64,000 nt of DNA, from contig NZ_CP038033.1 in the NCBI RefSeq assembly GCF_004421105.1, positions 1,631,659 to 1,695,658 on the forward strand. Direction: 5' to 3'. Position numbers and translations under genes: made by a program. Positions 63,901 through 64,000 of the stretch are shown here, one piece after another; the first letter of the stretch is position 1, and each line of letters opens with the position of its first letter. This DNA is from Nitrosococcus wardiae. GTDB lineage: Bacteria > Pseudomonadota > Gammaproteobacteria > Nitrosococcales > Nitrosococcaceae. The notes under the pieces were generated by a model. The model saw only the letters and a list, made by a program, of their open reading frames with translations. It did not search any database and had not been told where the DNA came from.

Positions 63901-64000
63901 TTGGCAATCATTTATAGAATAAAAAAACGATATTGGGCTTTTCTGAACAAGATAAAGAAGTTTCGGGAGTCTCTAATTAAAATAAGATGTGTGCCTAAAA
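63901..64000 (+). CDS. Start of a further gene, cut by the window end
   Basis: A TTG start has AGGAGAGAGGG just upstream (63886-63896). The frame is open for 33 codons to the window end, beginning MAIIYRIKKRYWAFLNKI. No family can be named from this basic N-terminus. Confidence 0.5.
   Translation, partial: MAIIYRIKKRYWAFLNKIKKFRESLIKIRCVPK

Overview
The window looks like chromosome from a Chromatiales-type gammaproteobacterium. A Nitrosococcus-like organism is my best guess, from the mix of gene families and the gene style; this is inference, and no rRNA or ammonia-oxidation gene is present to settle it. The main theme is the exosortase A (XrtA/EpsH) PEP-CTERM protein-sorting system and its exopolysaccharide locus, spread over three places.

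Region 1 (1-7.8 kb) is mostly housekeeping and envelope genes: ilvD, an SH3/coiled-coil membrane protein, a c5-type cytochrome lipoprotein, tRNA-Arg(CCG), a glycine-zipper surface protein, a three-PAS histidine kinase and an EF-hand protein. Region 2 (7.8-12.7 kb) holds the initiating sugar transferase followed by prsK and prsR, the two-component system that controls PEP-CTERM genes. PrsR is a sigma-54 activator. Region 3 (12.8-28.6 kb) is an accessory segment bounded by two directly repeated, nearly identical IS630-family elements. It contains two LuxI-like PEP-CTERM-associated acyltransferases, a large ThiF-nitroreductase fusion, an RND pump with its adaptor, a family-1 glycosyltransferase, a hexapeptide acyltransferase and transposase remnants.

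Region 4 (28.9-33.2 kb) carries a PEP-CTERM substrate protein and the TPR lipoprotein PrsT. Region 5 (34.2-64 kb) is a long plus-strand polysaccharide locus. It starts with export lipoprotein, Wzz, tyrosine kinase, outer-membrane barrel, epimerase, deacetylase, FemAB protein, TIGR03087 glycosyltransferase, xrtA, and an AsnB-like amidotransferase. It continues with four more glycosyltransferases, two sulfotransferases, a PaaK/CapK-like ligase, an alpha/alpha-toroid protein, a formyltransferase, a Wzm/Wzt ABC exporter, a sugar aminotransferase and an ATP-grasp enzyme. The last gene is cut by the window end.

Together the genes describe a cell that builds a decorated (probably sulfated, formylated or amidated) surface polysaccharide and sorts PEP-CTERM proteins to the envelope. 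Two sequences matching the sigma-54 -24/-12 consensus were found, one upstream of a PEP-CTERM-associated acyltransferase (15627-15642) and one upstream of the PEP-CTERM gene (30022-30037). They suggest that PrsK/PrsR couples a LuxI-like acyl-transfer activity to production of the sorted protein. The acyltransferase pair facing a ThiF-nitroreductase fusion is the best candidate for an undescribed system here.
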